Source: Bdellovibrionia bacterium (GTDB taxonomy: Bacteria; Bdellovibrionota; Bdellovibrionia; Bdellovibrionales; JAUICD01). From it: a stretch of 64,000 nt of DNA. Shown here piece after piece: positions 36,703-46,257 of the stretch. Made by a program: the position numbers and the translations under genes. Position 1 is the first letter of the stretch. Each line of letters begins with the position of its first letter. Where the stretch lies: contig JAUICD010000002.1 of NCBI GenBank assembly GCA_030427965.1, positions 1 to 64,000 on the forward strand, read 5' to 3'. The notes beneath the pieces are model-generated. The model searched no databases. It had not been told where the DNA came from and saw only the letters and a program-made list of their open reading frames with translations.

Positions 36703-36888
36703 TGTTTACCCCCTTCATTAAGGTATTTTTACTGGTTATAACGTTCCGCTTCAACTGCCTGCCTAATGTCTGGTCTAAATGCCAGATTGGTTATTAGACA
36801 GATGACCCCACAAAAAGGGTTAATGAAAAAGAAAAACCACTATTAGCAGAACGATCAGATCTATCGGACTTTGAGTTCAAAACCTAAA

Positions 36889-36928
36889 GAAAAAACAAAA
36901 ACCCCAATAATAACAAGTTCTTATAGGG
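36889..36928 (-). terminator. Probable terminator after the LpoA-like gene
   Basis: On the minus strand CCCTATAA... and ...TTATTATTGGGG pair imperfectly and are followed by TTTTTGTTTTTTC. The stem begins at the stop codon of the lipoprotein gene. Confidence 0.5.
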
Positions 36929-38894
36929 ATTTCGCTGTTTTTTGAGATTCCAGTTTTTTAATCTGCCCTTCAGAGACAGTCAGTGCTGTTAGGGGTCTTA
37001 CGATTTCTCGTGTTTCATTCATTTCAAGCTCTCCAAGAGCTCCCTGAAATGTTTTAGTGGCAATCAATTTATTACGTAGTTCATCTCTTGAAGAGACACC
37101 AGAAGCCAAAAGTTTTCTTAAAAGCAGTCCTGAATCATAGGCCTGAAGCTCTATGATATGGGGAGAGTCGCCAAATAATTGGGTGAATTTCTTTTTGAAG
37201 TTTGAATTTCTAAATTGGCTATTGCTTGTCAAAAAGCTATCAACAAAGAGAGGGTTTTTTAAATACTTTCCAGCCCTTTTAATCAAACCGGGTGTATTCC
37301 ATAAGTTGGTTCCTAGAAGTGGAGTTCCCTCAACATCATTGAACGCCATCATGGGTGCGATCTGCCCGAGAGCCTTTACTGAGTCAGGAATAAAGAGCGC
37401 ATCAAAAGAAACAACGGGCTTTAACAAATCCTTCGGAGGTTGTTTTCGTGCACTTAAGTGAGGGTGTTTTGTTTTCCACTCCACAAGTGCTTTTTTATAT
37501 TCTGTGATTCGATCTTCTGTATAGAAAGTTCCAATTAAGCGTCGTACATGATTTCGAAAATCTGTTTCAGAAGGTTCATAGGCTTGAGCACCGACAACCT
37601 CAGCTCCTTGGGAAAGAACTTCGTCCCAAAAAAGATTTGCAAACTCAACTCCATATCGATCGTTTGGGTAAAGAATGGCAAATCGTTTAAACCCTCTTTC
37701 CTGAATTGCGGCCTTTACTAAAAACTCCACTTGCATTCGGCTTGTCAGAGCATTACGAAAAATAAAATCACCAATATCTGTAATGCCATGTTTTTGAGAA
37801 AGAGCAATATTGGGAACTCTCAACTCTTGCGCTTTTGCAGCCACTGCTGTTGCTGTACGACTTAAGAGGCTTCCAACAATTGCAATAACATGATCCTCAA
37901 CAACGAGTCTTTCAACAGCACGTCTGGCAACGCTTGGCTTGCCTTCAGAGTCAATGACGGCAAGTTTAAAACGAGTTGAATTTTTTTTATTATATATATC
38001 TAGGGCAAGTTGTAGCCCCTTTAGAGCCTTGTAACCATAGGCTTCGTTTTTTCCACTTAAAGGTAAGATAGCTCCTATGGTATATCGATCGACTCTTTTT
38101 CTAGCCCGAATTTGAGAAATCAATTCTGCGGCACGTTCTCCGTACGCACCCTCGGGGTCACCGTGTACGGCACTTGAAAGAAAATCTTCTGCTTGTGAGT
38201 GTTCACCCTGTTCAAAATAAAATAGACCGAGTCGAAATTGGGCAATGACTCTTAGAGAGCCAAGAGATTTTTTCCCTGCAATAACATGAAGATCTTTTTC
38301 ATCCAACTGGGACTCAACGGCAGCCATGGATTTTAATTCGTATTTCTTTTTAAGGGTGGGGTTGTCAATCAATTGTGAAAGATCATAATAAGCAAAAACT
38401 TGCTCAAGTGGTGTTCCAAATTTTCGAGTGAGCTCTGCTTGTAGTCTTTGAGCAGAAACACGATCGTTTTTATTTAAGTTTCCTGTTTTTAAAACGTCAT
38501 TGATCAAAGAATAGCTTTTTTCGTCTTTTTTCAAAAAGGCCAGACAATATGCAGCTTTTATTTTAGCAGAGTCATAAAGTGAGCTGTAGTTAGAACCATT
38601 GATAACGTTGCTGTAAGCCGTGTAGGCATCTCGGTATTTCTTATGTCTGTAGTAGATATCACCCAGCAAGAAATAAGCATCATCTGTAATATCCGAAGAA
38701 GGACTGGATTTAACGAGTTGGATAAGAGAACTCACAGCGTCTTTGTCTTTCCCGCTTTGATAAAGCTTTTGAGCTCTTTGGAAATCTTTTACAACAGAAG
38801 GGCTAGCTTCTTTAGGTTGTGATTTTCGTTGTTGAGAGGATGTTGTACATCCAACGATTAAAAAAAAGGCAATAAAGTACATGATCTTTTTCAT
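36921..38894 (-). CDS. LpoA-like lipoprotein: TPR region plus periplasmic binding domain
   Basis: 657 residues. Lipoprotein signal with VGCTTSS (lipobox VGC at about residue 15). Residues about 40-250 are repeated tetratricopeptide-like helices (ITDDAYFLLGDIYYRHKKYR, QFRLGLFYFEQGEHSQAEDF). From about 275 a type I periplasmic binding protein fold begins (YTIGAILPLSGKNEAYGYKA; AIVGSLLSRTATAVA; FAILYPNDRYGVEFANLFW). TPR followed by this fold matches LpoA, the outer-membrane activator of PBP1A. It may also be an amino-acid-type binding protein. Its ATG overlaps the dnaJ stop by 4 bases (ATGA), so it shares an operon with chaperone genes, an unexpected place for it. Confidence 0.75.
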   Translation of the reverse strand: MKKIMYFIAFFLIVGCTTSSQQRKSQPKEASPSVVKDFQRAQKLYQSGKDKDAVSSLIQLVKSSPSSDITDDAYFLLGDIYYRHKKYRDAYTAYSNVINGSNYSSLYDSAKIKAAYCLAFLKKDEKSYSLINDVLKTGNLNKNDRVSAQRLQAELTRKFGTPLEQVFAYYDLSQLIDNPTLKKKYELKSMAAVESQLDEKDLHVIAGKKSLGSLRVIAQFRLGLFYFEQGEHSQAEDFLSSAVHGDPEGAYGERAAELISQIRARKRVDRYTIGAILPLSGKNEAYGYKALKGLQLALDIYNKKNSTRFKLAVIDSEGKPSVARRAVERLVVEDHVIAIVGSLLSRTATAVAAKAQELRVPNIALSQKHGITDIGDFIFRNALTSRMQVEFLVKAAIQERGFKRFAILYPNDRYGVEFANLFWDEVLSQGAEVVGAQAYEPSETDFRNHVRRLIGTFYTEDRITEYKKALVEWKTKHPHLSARKQPPKDLLKPVVSFDALFIPDSVKALGQIAPMMAFNDVEGTPLLGTNLWNTPGLIKRAGKYLKNPLFVDSFLTSNSQFRNSNFKKKFTQLFGDSPHIIELQAYDSGLLLRKLLASGVSSRDELRNKLIATKTFQGALGELEMNETREIVRPLTALTVSEGQIKKLESQKTAKSL

Positions 38895-39823
38895 TTTCGA
38901 ACCTTCAGTATTCGGGCGAGTTTATCGCTATAGTCATTAATCTGAGCGTGTTGATCTCGATACGCGTTTGATTCTTCTAGTAATTTTCTAAAATTATCTC
39001 CCACTTGATCAGGAACATCAATGAGCACGCGAACAAATTGGTCGCCAGGTTCTGAGTCTTTACTCAGGCGAAATCCCTGTCCTTTTAGGCGGAAGGTTTT
39101 GCCAGAGGGCGTCGATTTTGGGAGATCAAACTCAACAAGACCTCTTAGGGTTGGGATGCGAATTTTTGCTCCAAGTACTGCATCTGTAAAAGTCACAGGT
39201 AGGTCTAGATGAACGTCAGCCCCCTTTTTTTCAAAAAGTAAATGACGATCTATCGTGATTTCAACAGCGAGGTCTCCATTCTTTCCACCATCAAGACTCT
39301 CATCACCCTCGCCTTTTAAGCGCATTCTTTGGCCTGTTGTGATTCCAGGTGGAATTTTCACATTCAGCTTTGCTGTCTGTTCTTTTCCACTTCTTTGCCT
39401 CATAAAGGTAACTTGTTTTTCACAACCGTCGGCTAGATCCTCAAGCCCTAGGTGAAGCTGATACTTGAGATCTGTCCCTCTTTTTGCAAAGGGTTTAAAT
39501 TTTCCGCTTCCCTCACTTGAAAATAAATCACCAAAGAGATCCCCAATAGCCTCTCCAATTCCCTCGCTTGGTTTTTTGGCACTTGTTTTTGAGGTTTTGT
39601 TTATGGTTTTTTGAAGAGATCTATCATGGTCTCTTCGCTTTTTAGGATCTCGAAGAGAGTCGTAAGCTTCAGAAACATCTCGAAATAACATTTCTGCTTC
39701 GAGATTATTCGGGTTTTTGTCGGGATGATATTTGTGTGCAAGTGCACGGTAGGCTTTTTTTATTTGGTCATCCGTAGCATTCGTGGAAATATTTAACACG
39801 TTGTAATAATTTTTTTTTGCCAA
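38891..39823 (-). CDS. DnaJ-family co-chaperone without zinc finger (CbpA type)
   Basis: 310 residues. The J domain carries HPD in YRALAHKYHPDKNPNN at about residue 33. A Gly/Phe-poor linker follows, then two substrate-binding domains (VNVKIPPG-like segment KIPPGITTGQRMRLKGEGDE and the second GRFDLP-like part EFDLPKSTPSGKTFRLKGQG). The CxxCxGxG zinc repeats of class I DnaJ are missing. It stimulates DnaK ATPase. It sits 8 bases after grpE in one operon, with the LpoA-like gene overlapping its end. No dnaK is in the window. Confidence 0.9.
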   Translation of the reverse strand: MAKKNYYNVLNISTNATDDQIKKAYRALAHKYHPDKNPNNLEAEMLFRDVSEAYDSLRDPKKRRDHDRSLQKTINKTSKTSAKKPSEGIGEAIGDLFGDLFSSEGSGKFKPFAKRGTDLKYQLHLGLEDLADGCEKQVTFMRQRSGKEQTAKLNVKIPPGITTGQRMRLKGEGDESLDGGKNGDLAVEITIDRHLLFEKKGADVHLDLPVTFTDAVLGAKIRIPTLRGLVEFDLPKSTPSGKTFRLKGQGFRLSKDSEPGDQFVRVLIDVPDQVGDNFRKLLEESNAYRDQHAQINDYSDKLARILKVRK

Positions 39824-39831
39824 AGATCACC

Positions 39832-40419
39832 TTATTCTTTTGATTCAGTTTCTTTTGCTACAATCACTTGACCGGGGCGAATAATTTTATCGTGTAATTT
39901 ATACGGTTTTTTTAAAATTCGAAGTACGTGTCCTTCTGGAACGTCATTGGTTTCTTCTGCACTTAGAGCTTCATGAAAGTTTGGGTCAAAGGGTTTACCC
40001 TCAGATTCCACTTCCTCAACTCCAAGGCGCTTTAAAGTTTCAATAAGAGAGCTGTAAACCATACGCATTCCCTCTTCAAAACTTTTTAGGTTTTCGGGGG
40101 TAATTTCAATAGAGAGTGCACGTTCAAAGTTGTCGACAATTTCAAGAATTTGAGAAAAGGCATGTTCAGAACCGTACTTTACAAGTTCACTTCTTTCTTT
40201 GATAACTCTCTTCTTATAATTATCAAACTCAGCCTTCAAATAAAGAAGATCATTTTTTGCAGTTTCGAGTTCTTTTGTAAGAGAGGACTCCGCCCCCATA
40301 TCTTGGGTGACTGTGGGTTCCTTCTCGTCACCTGAAGTTTGGCTTTCCTCTAGAACATGTGAAACAAGATCGTCTTCTGAATTTGTATTGTCCTTTTTAC
40401 TGTCCTGCTCTTTAGACAT
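39832..40419 (-). CDS. grpE: Nucleotide exchange factor GrpE
   Basis: 195 residues. An acidic disordered N-terminus (about 1-55) precedes the long coiled-coil helix (AKNDLLYLKAEFDNYKKRVI, family signature with FDNYKKR). The C-terminal beta domain shows VEEVESEGKPFDPNFHEALS and HVLRILKKPYKLHDKIIRPG. GrpE drives ADP/ATP exchange on DnaK. The ATG at 40419 has GGGAGATGTC upstream. It is followed by the DnaJ-type gene and preceded, 77 bases away, by hemW. Confidence 0.96.
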   Translation of the reverse strand: MSKEQDSKKDNTNSEDDLVSHVLEESQTSGDEKEPTVTQDMGAESSLTKELETAKNDLLYLKAEFDNYKKRVIKERSELVKYGSEHAFSQILEIVDNFERALSIEITPENLKSFEEGMRMVYSSLIETLKRLGVEEVESEGKPFDPNFHEALSAEETNDVPEGHVLRILKKPYKLHDKIIRPGQVIVAKETESKE

Positions 40420-40496
40420 GACATCTCCCTATCACTTAAAACATCGAAACTTCAGGCCTGTAGATGAGAACCGTCCATAGACCTTGTGAGTACTAT

Positions 40497-41702
40497 TTAT
40501 GTGTTTGTTAGTATGGAAGTCAACGCCCCGTCCCCATTTGGAAACGTCAGATCTCGGAAGATTTCGTTTGAGACCAGTATTCCTTGGTTTGTGAGGATAT
40601 AAGAACCCTGAATCTGTGTGATTCGCCCATTTTTGATATGAGGGGACAACAAATCATGAATAAATCTAGCAACAGTTCCTCCAAAACGTTTTGTCATTGC
40701 ATTGCGGCTTAAGCCTGAGGCTGTCCTTAGGCGGGTGTAACAGTACTCTGTGAGAGCCTCGTAAATAGTGAGTTTCTCATAGGACTTGGAATCAAGATGA
40801 GAGAGGTTTTTTGTCACACCGTTTTTTTCTAAAATGGAGATGGATTTTTCATATAAAGGAAAAGTTCTTGGATTCCAAAATCGAGTCCCAAAATCTGAGG
40901 AATTCAAATAGGAATGTGCTCCTAACCCAAGTCCTAAATAAGGTGAGTTATCCCAGTAGAGTTGGTTGTGTTTGGATTCTTTTCCGGGTCTAGAGAAATT
41001 TGAAATTTCATATCTAACATATCCGTGTTCTTTGAGCTTTTCATTTACCAAAAGAAACATTTTGGATTGAGCTTCATCACTAGGGCGAGTGGAGTTCCAT
41101 TTGTGCCACTCAGGAAGATTTAAAATATAAGCACTGATATGGTCGGGGTTCAAATCTAAGATTTGATCTATATCCAGAGAGAGATCTGAGTGGGATTGAT
41201 TGGGAAGAGCAAAAAGTAAGTCCAAAGAAAATTCAAATCCATATTTTTTTACCAATTCCACGGCATTTCTTACGTCGTTTGCCTTATGTCCACGCCCAAT
41301 ATTTTGAAGTAAAGTGGAGTTTAGACTCTGTGCGCCTAAGCTGATTCTATGAATTCCAAGTTCTTTATAGGCTTCAAGTCGTTCAGAGTCGATTGCATTG
41401 GGGTCGACTTCAATCGTAATTTCTTTCGGTGATTTAAAGAGTCCAGCATTCTCAAGTCGTTCAAAAAGAGTTACAATTTGAGTTGCGGTCAGCAGACTGG
41501 GTGTGCCGCCGCCAAGGTAGATTGTCGTGGGTTGAATGGTACCAGCAAAGGCTTCAACTTCTTTAAAAAGAAGCTGAAGATACTCGTCCACATCCATGCC
41601 TCGGCCTATTTTATACTTGGCAAAGTCGCAATACGGGCAAAGTTGTTTGCAAAATGGAATATGTATATACAGTCCAGCACTCACGGGAGAAACGTACAAC
41701 AT
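40497..41702 (-). CDS. hemW: Radical SAM heme chaperone HemW (oxygen-independent coproporphyrinogen oxidase-like)
   Basis: 401 residues. The radical SAM cluster motif CKQLCPYCDF (CxxxCxxC) is at about residue 18. GGGTPSLLTATQI and ISLGAQSLNSTLLQNIGRGH are HemW/HemN features. HemW proteins hold heme and insert it into client enzymes; they lack coproporphyrinogen oxidase activity, but the sequence cannot fully separate the two. The ATG at 41702 has no Shine-Dalgarno, and overlaps the start codon of the divergent M16 gene by 2 bases; GTG at 41684 is an alternative. It lies upstream of grpE. Confidence 0.88.
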   Translation of the reverse strand: MLYVSPVSAGLYIHIPFCKQLCPYCDFAKYKIGRGMDVDEYLQLLFKEVEAFAGTIQPTTIYLGGGTPSLLTATQIVTLFERLENAGLFKSPKEITIEVDPNAIDSERLEAYKELGIHRISLGAQSLNSTLLQNIGRGHKANDVRNAVELVKKYGFEFSLDLLFALPNQSHSDLSLDIDQILDLNPDHISAYILNLPEWHKWNSTRPSDEAQSKMFLLVNEKLKEHGYVRYEISNFSRPGKESKHNQLYWDNSPYLGLGLGAHSYLNSSDFGTRFWNPRTFPLYEKSISILEKNGVTKNLSHLDSKSYEKLTIYEALTEYCYTRLRTASGLSRNAMTKRFGGTVARFIHDLLSPHIKNGRITQIQGSYILTNQGILVSNEIFRDLTFPNGDGALTSILTNT

Positions 41703-44307
41703 GATTAGTAAAATTCAATTACCAAATGGCATGAAAGTTCTTTTTGTTCCCACTCATAAATCGCCTGTCATTTCTGTTCAAGCTTGGGTCAACACTGGGA
41801 GTGCAGATGAACAAAAAGGTGAAGAGGGGATTAGCCATTTTATTGAACATCTGCTCTTTAAAGGAACTGAAAACTTTGGAGTTGGAGAAATTGCTTCTAT
41901 AGTTGAGGGTTCTGGTGGAGAGCTGAATGCTTATACATCTTTTGATCAAACGGTATTTTATGTCACAATTTCAAAACAATTTGTTGATATAGCTCTTAAT
42001 ACAATCAGTGATATGGTTGGTTTTCCAAAGTTTGATTCATCAGAAATTGATAATGAACGAGAGGTTGTTATCGAAGAGATCAAGCGCAGTTTTGACAGCG
42101 CTCCTCGCCAGGCGAGTCGACAACTTTTTTCAACTATTTATGAAAAACATCCCTACAGGCTTCCGGTTTTGGGATTTGAAGAGAATATTCGAGAAGTTTC
42201 TCGTGACACTTTGGTTAACTATTACAACAGTCGATATGTTCCACAAAACATGACTCTTGTTGTAACGGGGGATTTTCAAAAAGAAGAATTAAAACCCAAG
42301 ATAAAAGAAAAATTTGGCCGTTTGAAATCTTTTAAATTACGCAATGTAAAGAGACCGAGTGAGCCAAGACAAGAGATCAAAAGAATAAGTGTTAAACCAT
42401 CAGATTTTGAAGAGGCGCACCTTAATATTGCCTGGAAAACCCCGAATATATTACATAAAGATATCCCGGCACTTGAAGTGTTGGCTTTGATATTTGGTCA
42501 AGGTGAAAGCTCACGTCTCTTTCAAAGGTTGAGAGTGAAAGAGTCTGCGGCCAATGGCGTTGGAGCGGGAGTTTATTCTCCTAAAGATGATGGTTTCTTT
42601 TACATTTCTTCTCACTTTAATCCTAAAAGCCTTCAGAGAAACATGGAATTGATTGGTGATGAAATATTGTGGCTTTTAAAAGATCCTCCAAGCTCAGATG
42701 AGTTACAAAAAGCAAAAGTTTTGATTGAAAGCGAAGATTTTTACAGTCTTGAAACAGTGGATGGCTTGGCTAGAAAATATGGCACCTATGAAACCCAATT
42801 TGGAGATCCCAAGTATCATGAAAAATTTGTAAATCAAATTCAAAAACTAACAACTCAAGATGTTCATAGGGTTGCAAAAAAGTATTTAAAACCCAATCTG
42901 ATCAACGTGTGTTATCTTAGAGGGAAAGACGATAAGTCGGATAAAAAAACATTTGAAACATGGATTCATGAATTGGAAGATTTTTCCAATGCTCTTTCTA
43001 AGGTGGGAGAAGTTCAAAAGCCCAAGAAAGAGGTCAAAATAAAAAAGTTTCGATTTATTTCAAAAGAAGAGAAACATGATGTACAGAAAATACAGTTAAA
43101 AAATGGGGTAAAACTTTTTGTCCTTCCAACACGTCAAACTCCAACCATTAGTATGAAGATGGGTTTTTTGGGTGGGCAAAAATCAGAAAAACCTGAAGAG
43201 ATGGGGATTTCGGAAGTATTTTCGCGTGCATTAACAGGTGGTTCTGCCAATTATTCTGAGTATGAAATTCAAGATACGATGGACAATAAGGCCTCCTCTC
43301 TTAGGGGTTTTTCAGGCCGAAACACTGTTGGACTTTCTTTAACAACCCTTTCCCCCTTTTTAGATAAAACATTAGATATAGCGCTTGATACCATTACATC
43401 TGCGACATTTCCAAATGAGGTTGTGCAACGGGAAGTACGTGTTTTAAATGAAGCAAGACGCTCTAGAAATGACAATCCTGCTCAACTTGCCATTCGAAAG
43501 TTTACAGAAAATATATTCAAAGGACATCCTTATGAAAAAGACCTTCTTGGGACAGAAGAAAGTCTTTCAAGGCTTGATAGTCAGAGAGTTTCAACATATT
43601 CCAGAGCTCTTTTGAGTTCAAAAAATGCACATATTTCAATTGTCGGAGATGTTGATGTAGACAAGATGACAAAGAAGATTGAACCAATTTTAGAAAGGCT
43701 TTCATCACAAGAAGTCCCATTTGGCAAAGTGGAGTGTGAAGACAGGTACGAAGATTACAGTGATTTTCTTTCGATAGATAAAGCCCAATCTCATATATTA
43801 TTGGGCTATAAGGGACTAACAATTGATAATGATGAAAAGTATGCACTTCAAATTGTAGAGGCGATTCTTTCGGGTCAGGGGGGACGTCTTTTCTTAGAGC
43901 TTCGTGATAAGTCGTCGTTGGCATACTCTGTTTCTCCAATAAATTTAACAGGATTTGATGCTGGGTTTTTTGCAACATACATTGGCTGCTCTCCTGAAAA
44001 AGGAAAACTTGCAATTGAAATGATGCGTGCAGAACTCGACAAACTGAAGTCGACAAACATCTCTCAAAATGAGCTTGAGCGAGCAAAGAGATATATTATT
44101 GGTCGGCATGATATTGATCTACAGAGAAACTCGTCGATCAATTCTGCTATTTTGTTTAATGAGATTTATGGCGTTTCTTATAGGGAAATTTTTGATTATC
44201 CAGACAAAATAGGAGTAATAACAGCAAAGGATATTCGGACTGTTGCAGAAAAGGTGTTTTCTCAATGTGAGACACTTGTTTGCGTGGGTTCAGAAAAACC
44301 ATGGTAG
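41701..44307 (+). CDS. Zinc peptidase of family M16, fused active and inactive halves
   Basis: 868 residues. Two M16 units in a row. The N-terminal half has the inverted zinc motif HFIEH in EEGISHFIEHLLFKGTENFG (about residues 45-65), the downstream glutamate is expected in the EREVVIEEIKRSFD segment, and the half ends around 440. The C-terminal half repeats the fold but lacks the motif (MGISEVFSRALTGGSANYSE at the equivalent place), so it is structural, as in two-unit M16 enzymes (mitochondrial-type, PqqL-like). No signal peptide is evident. ATG 41701 is chosen (GGGAG upstream); a longer in-frame reading would lie inside the divergent hemW gene. Confidence 0.9.
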   Translation: MISKIQLPNGMKVLFVPTHKSPVISVQAWVNTGSADEQKGEEGISHFIEHLLFKGTENFGVGEIASIVEGSGGELNAYTSFDQTVFYVTISKQFVDIALNTISDMVGFPKFDSSEIDNEREVVIEEIKRSFDSAPRQASRQLFSTIYEKHPYRLPVLGFEENIREVSRDTLVNYYNSRYVPQNMTLVVTGDFQKEELKPKIKEKFGRLKSFKLRNVKRPSEPRQEIKRISVKPSDFEEAHLNIAWKTPNILHKDIPALEVLALIFGQGESSRLFQRLRVKESAANGVGAGVYSPKDDGFFYISSHFNPKSLQRNMELIGDEILWLLKDPPSSDELQKAKVLIESEDFYSLETVDGLARKYGTYETQFGDPKYHEKFVNQIQKLTTQDVHRVAKKYLKPNLINVCYLRGKDDKSDKKTFETWIHELEDFSNALSKVGEVQKPKKEVKIKKFRFISKEEKHDVQKIQLKNGVKLFVLPTRQTPTISMKMGFLGGQKSEKPEEMGISEVFSRALTGGSANYSEYEIQDTMDNKASSLRGFSGRNTVGLSLTTLSPFLDKTLDIALDTITSATFPNEVVQREVRVLNEARRSRNDNPAQLAIRKFTENIFKGHPYEKDLLGTEESLSRLDSQRVSTYSRALLSSKNAHISIVGDVDVDKMTKKIEPILERLSSQEVPFGKVECEDRYEDYSDFLSIDKAQSHILLGYKGLTIDNDEKYALQIVEAILSGQGGRLFLELRDKSSLAYSVSPINLTGFDAGFFATYIGCSPEKGKLAIEMMRAELDKLKSTNISQNELERAKRYIIGRHDIDLQRNSSINSAILFNEIYGVSYREIFDYPDKIGVITAKDIRTVAEKVFSQCETLVCVGSEKPW

Positions 44308-44493
44308 TAGAGTACGCCCCCTATTTATCCAGAAGCCAAAAGGTGGTTTCACAAACCTAGGCTTTGGTAGGTTCAATTTATATGACGTTGGTCGAAAATT
44401 GGAGTTGGAATTTATCGTCTCAAATTGAGTCACTCGATGTTTCACATGATTTAAGCTATACTGAGGTATGGTCGATAAGAAGTGAGAGGGCGT

Positions 44494-45108
44494 ATGAAGG
44501 ATCAAAAACTTTCAAAATTGTTTTTATCGCCAAAAGAGTATTTCCATGACGTTGTGGGTGAGGCGGTCAAAAAATCACGGGTCAAGGCCTCTGATTTTGC
44601 TCAAGCCTATATTGTGGACCTTCTTGAGCAATTTCTAAAGGCGGATAAACTTTTTTCTAGAGATGAGTCCTCCGGTCAGTCCAATCAAGATACTTTGGCG
44701 GAAATGTTCTTAAAAGCAACCAATGATGAAAAGGGAATACGAATTGATCTATTGAAAAAACTTGGTGATACCAGTTTGTATATTAGTGGGTTTTTTGGAG
44801 ATTCACTTAATCGTAAAATCGTGGATTTGGATTACTATGCAGAAATGGGAGGTACGGCTTACGGAAGCCTTGCATCAGCCGTCCCAGACACGTCGTTTCA
44901 AGAGCTTTATTCAGAGATTTCAAATAAATTTTTGGACTTTGTTGAGGTTCTAAACTTTGTGAGTCAAAGATCACAGATACAAAACAATGAAAACTTGCTT
45001 AGAGTGTGTGAGAGGTATATTAAAACAGGATCTCATCTGGCCAAAGAGCACCTCCTTGAAAAAGGTATTATACTGTCGGATTTGCCAAAGAAGAAAGTGA
45101 TTCAGTAG
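44494..45108 (+). CDS. Hypothetical protein preceding the tat genes
   Basis: 204 residues from the ATG at 44494, which has GAGAGG a few bases upstream; a GTG at 44482 is also in frame. It has no signal peptide or membrane helix. It is largely helical (KLSKLFLSPKEYFHDVVGEA near the N-terminus, RIDLLKKLGDTSLYISGFFG in the middle). I recognise no family. It is 38 bases before the TatA/TatB gene and in the same direction, so it may share its transcript. Function unknown. Confidence 0.68.
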   Translation: MKDQKLSKLFLSPKEYFHDVVGEAVKKSRVKASDFAQAYIVDLLEQFLKADKLFSRDESSGQSNQDTLAEMFLKATNDEKGIRIDLLKKLGDTSLYISGFFGDSLNRKIVDLDYYAEMGGTAYGSLASAVPDTSFQELYSEISNKFLDFVEVLNFVSQRSQIQNNENLLRVCERYIKTGSHLAKEHLLEKGIILSDLPKKKVIQ

Positions 45109-45146
45109 TTTAAGACAGGAGAAGCTTTAATTAGCGAAAAGCAACT

Positions 45147-45518
45147 ATGTTCAACATCGGGTTTTCAGAACTTATTGTGATTTCTATTATTGCGCTATTT
45201 GTGATTGGCCCGAAGCAGTTGCCAGCAGTTGCAAGAGCTGTTGGGCGAATGCTAAATGAGTTTCGAAGAGCGACAGAAGACATTGCGGGAACTTTTACAA
45301 AAACAACAAATGACACGCGTGACGACATCCACAAAAGTACGGTTCAAGTGATTGAGGCCACAGACCGTTTAAACGAAAAGGATGCTCGTGAAGAGGATGC
45401 AGGAGACCATGACCCCTTTCATGATGAACATCACGATAAAGAATCTGATAATGTTCACTTGAGCCCTGAGACAGCAGAACTTGAGGATAAAAAGGAATCA
45501 AGTGATGACAGCACCTGA
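45147..45518 (+). CDS. Sec-independent protein translocase TatA/TatB-type subunit
   Basis: 123 residues. MFNIGFSELIVISIIALFVI is one N-terminal membrane helix, with the Glu at position 8 that is usual for TatB, then the hinge GPKQLP and an amphipathic helix. The tail is acidic and His/Asp-rich (HDPFHDEHHDKES), with no conserved motif. It translocates folded twin-arginine substrates with TatC. TatB fits better than TatA but the family boundary is soft. It overlaps tatC by 14 bases. Shine-Dalgarno is weak near the ATG. Confidence 0.88.
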   Translation: MFNIGFSELIVISIIALFVIGPKQLPAVARAVGRMLNEFRRATEDIAGTFTKTTNDTRDDIHKSTVQVIEATDRLNEKDAREEDAGDHDPFHDEHHDKESDNVHLSPETAELEDKKESSDDST

Positions 45519-46257
45519 TGAAAGCCTTGTTGGTCATCTAACAGAACTTCGAACGCGCCTTATGTGGGCCTTTTTTTGTGTTGCTCTAGGGGTCATTATT
45601 TGTTGGATTTACAGCGATTTTATTTTTGATCTTATAAGACAACCAATTGCTCCATTTTTAAAAACCGAGACTGGTGGACTTGTTTATACTGGTGTTATGG
45701 ATAAGTTTATGGCTCATATCAAAGTGTCTGTTTTGGGTGGAATTATACTGACATGCCCTCTTTGGCTTTTTCAACTTTGGAAGTTTATTTCTCCAGGCCT
45801 TTATCAGAAAGAAAAGAAATTTGGTCTTATTTTTGTGTTGTCAGGAACCATTCTGTTTTTGGCGGGTGTCGCATTTGTTTACTATGTTGTTTATCCTATG
45901 GCATTCCACTTTTTGTTAAACTTTGGTGGTGAGGTAGATCAAGCAATGATTACAATTGGTGAATACCTTTCATTTTTTACAACAACGACAATTGTATTTG
46001 GACTTACATTTGAACTTCCACTTATCCTCACTCTTTTGGGTGTTGCGGGAATTATTGATAAGGAGTTTCTTGTAAGTAAAAGGCGCTATGCGATAGTCAT
46101 AATGGCGACAATGTCAGCAATTATTACTCCACCAGATGTTGTGAGTATGTTTCTTTTGATGGTTCCACTCACAATTCTATATGAATCCTCAGTTGTTCTT
46201 GTTGGTATTTTTGGACAAAAAAAAGAGGATGAAGAGTTCAATTTACGACAAAGTTAG
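45505..46257 (+). CDS. tatC: Sec-independent protein translocase TatC
   Basis: 250 residues with six membrane helices. It begins TAPDESLVGHLTELRTRLMW, the family N-terminus (the HLxELRxR motif), then MDKFMAHIKVSVLGGIILTC, FELPLILTLLGVAGII and YAIVIMATMSAIITPPDVVS. TatC recognises the twin-arginine signal peptide. The start is ATG 45505, with AAGGAA 7 bases upstream; the longer in-frame reading starts inside the tatA/B gene. No further genes follow in the operon. Confidence 0.96.
   Translation: MTAPDESLVGHLTELRTRLMWAFFCVALGVIICWIYSDFIFDLIRQPIAPFLKTETGGLVYTGVMDKFMAHIKVSVLGGIILTCPLWLFQLWKFISPGLYQKEKKFGLIFVLSGTILFLAGVAFVYYVVYPMAFHFLLNFGGEVDQAMITIGEYLSFFTTTTIVFGLTFELPLILTLLGVAGIIDKEFLVSKRRYAIVIMATMSAIITPPDVVSMFLLMVPLTILYESSVVLVGIFGQKKEDEEFNLRQS

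Noticed and set aside
43517..44086. A 189-codon open frame antisense to the M16 peptidase gene
   Set aside because: It lies wholly within a clear coding sequence, lacks a Shine-Dalgarno and resembles no known protein; it is a shadow.
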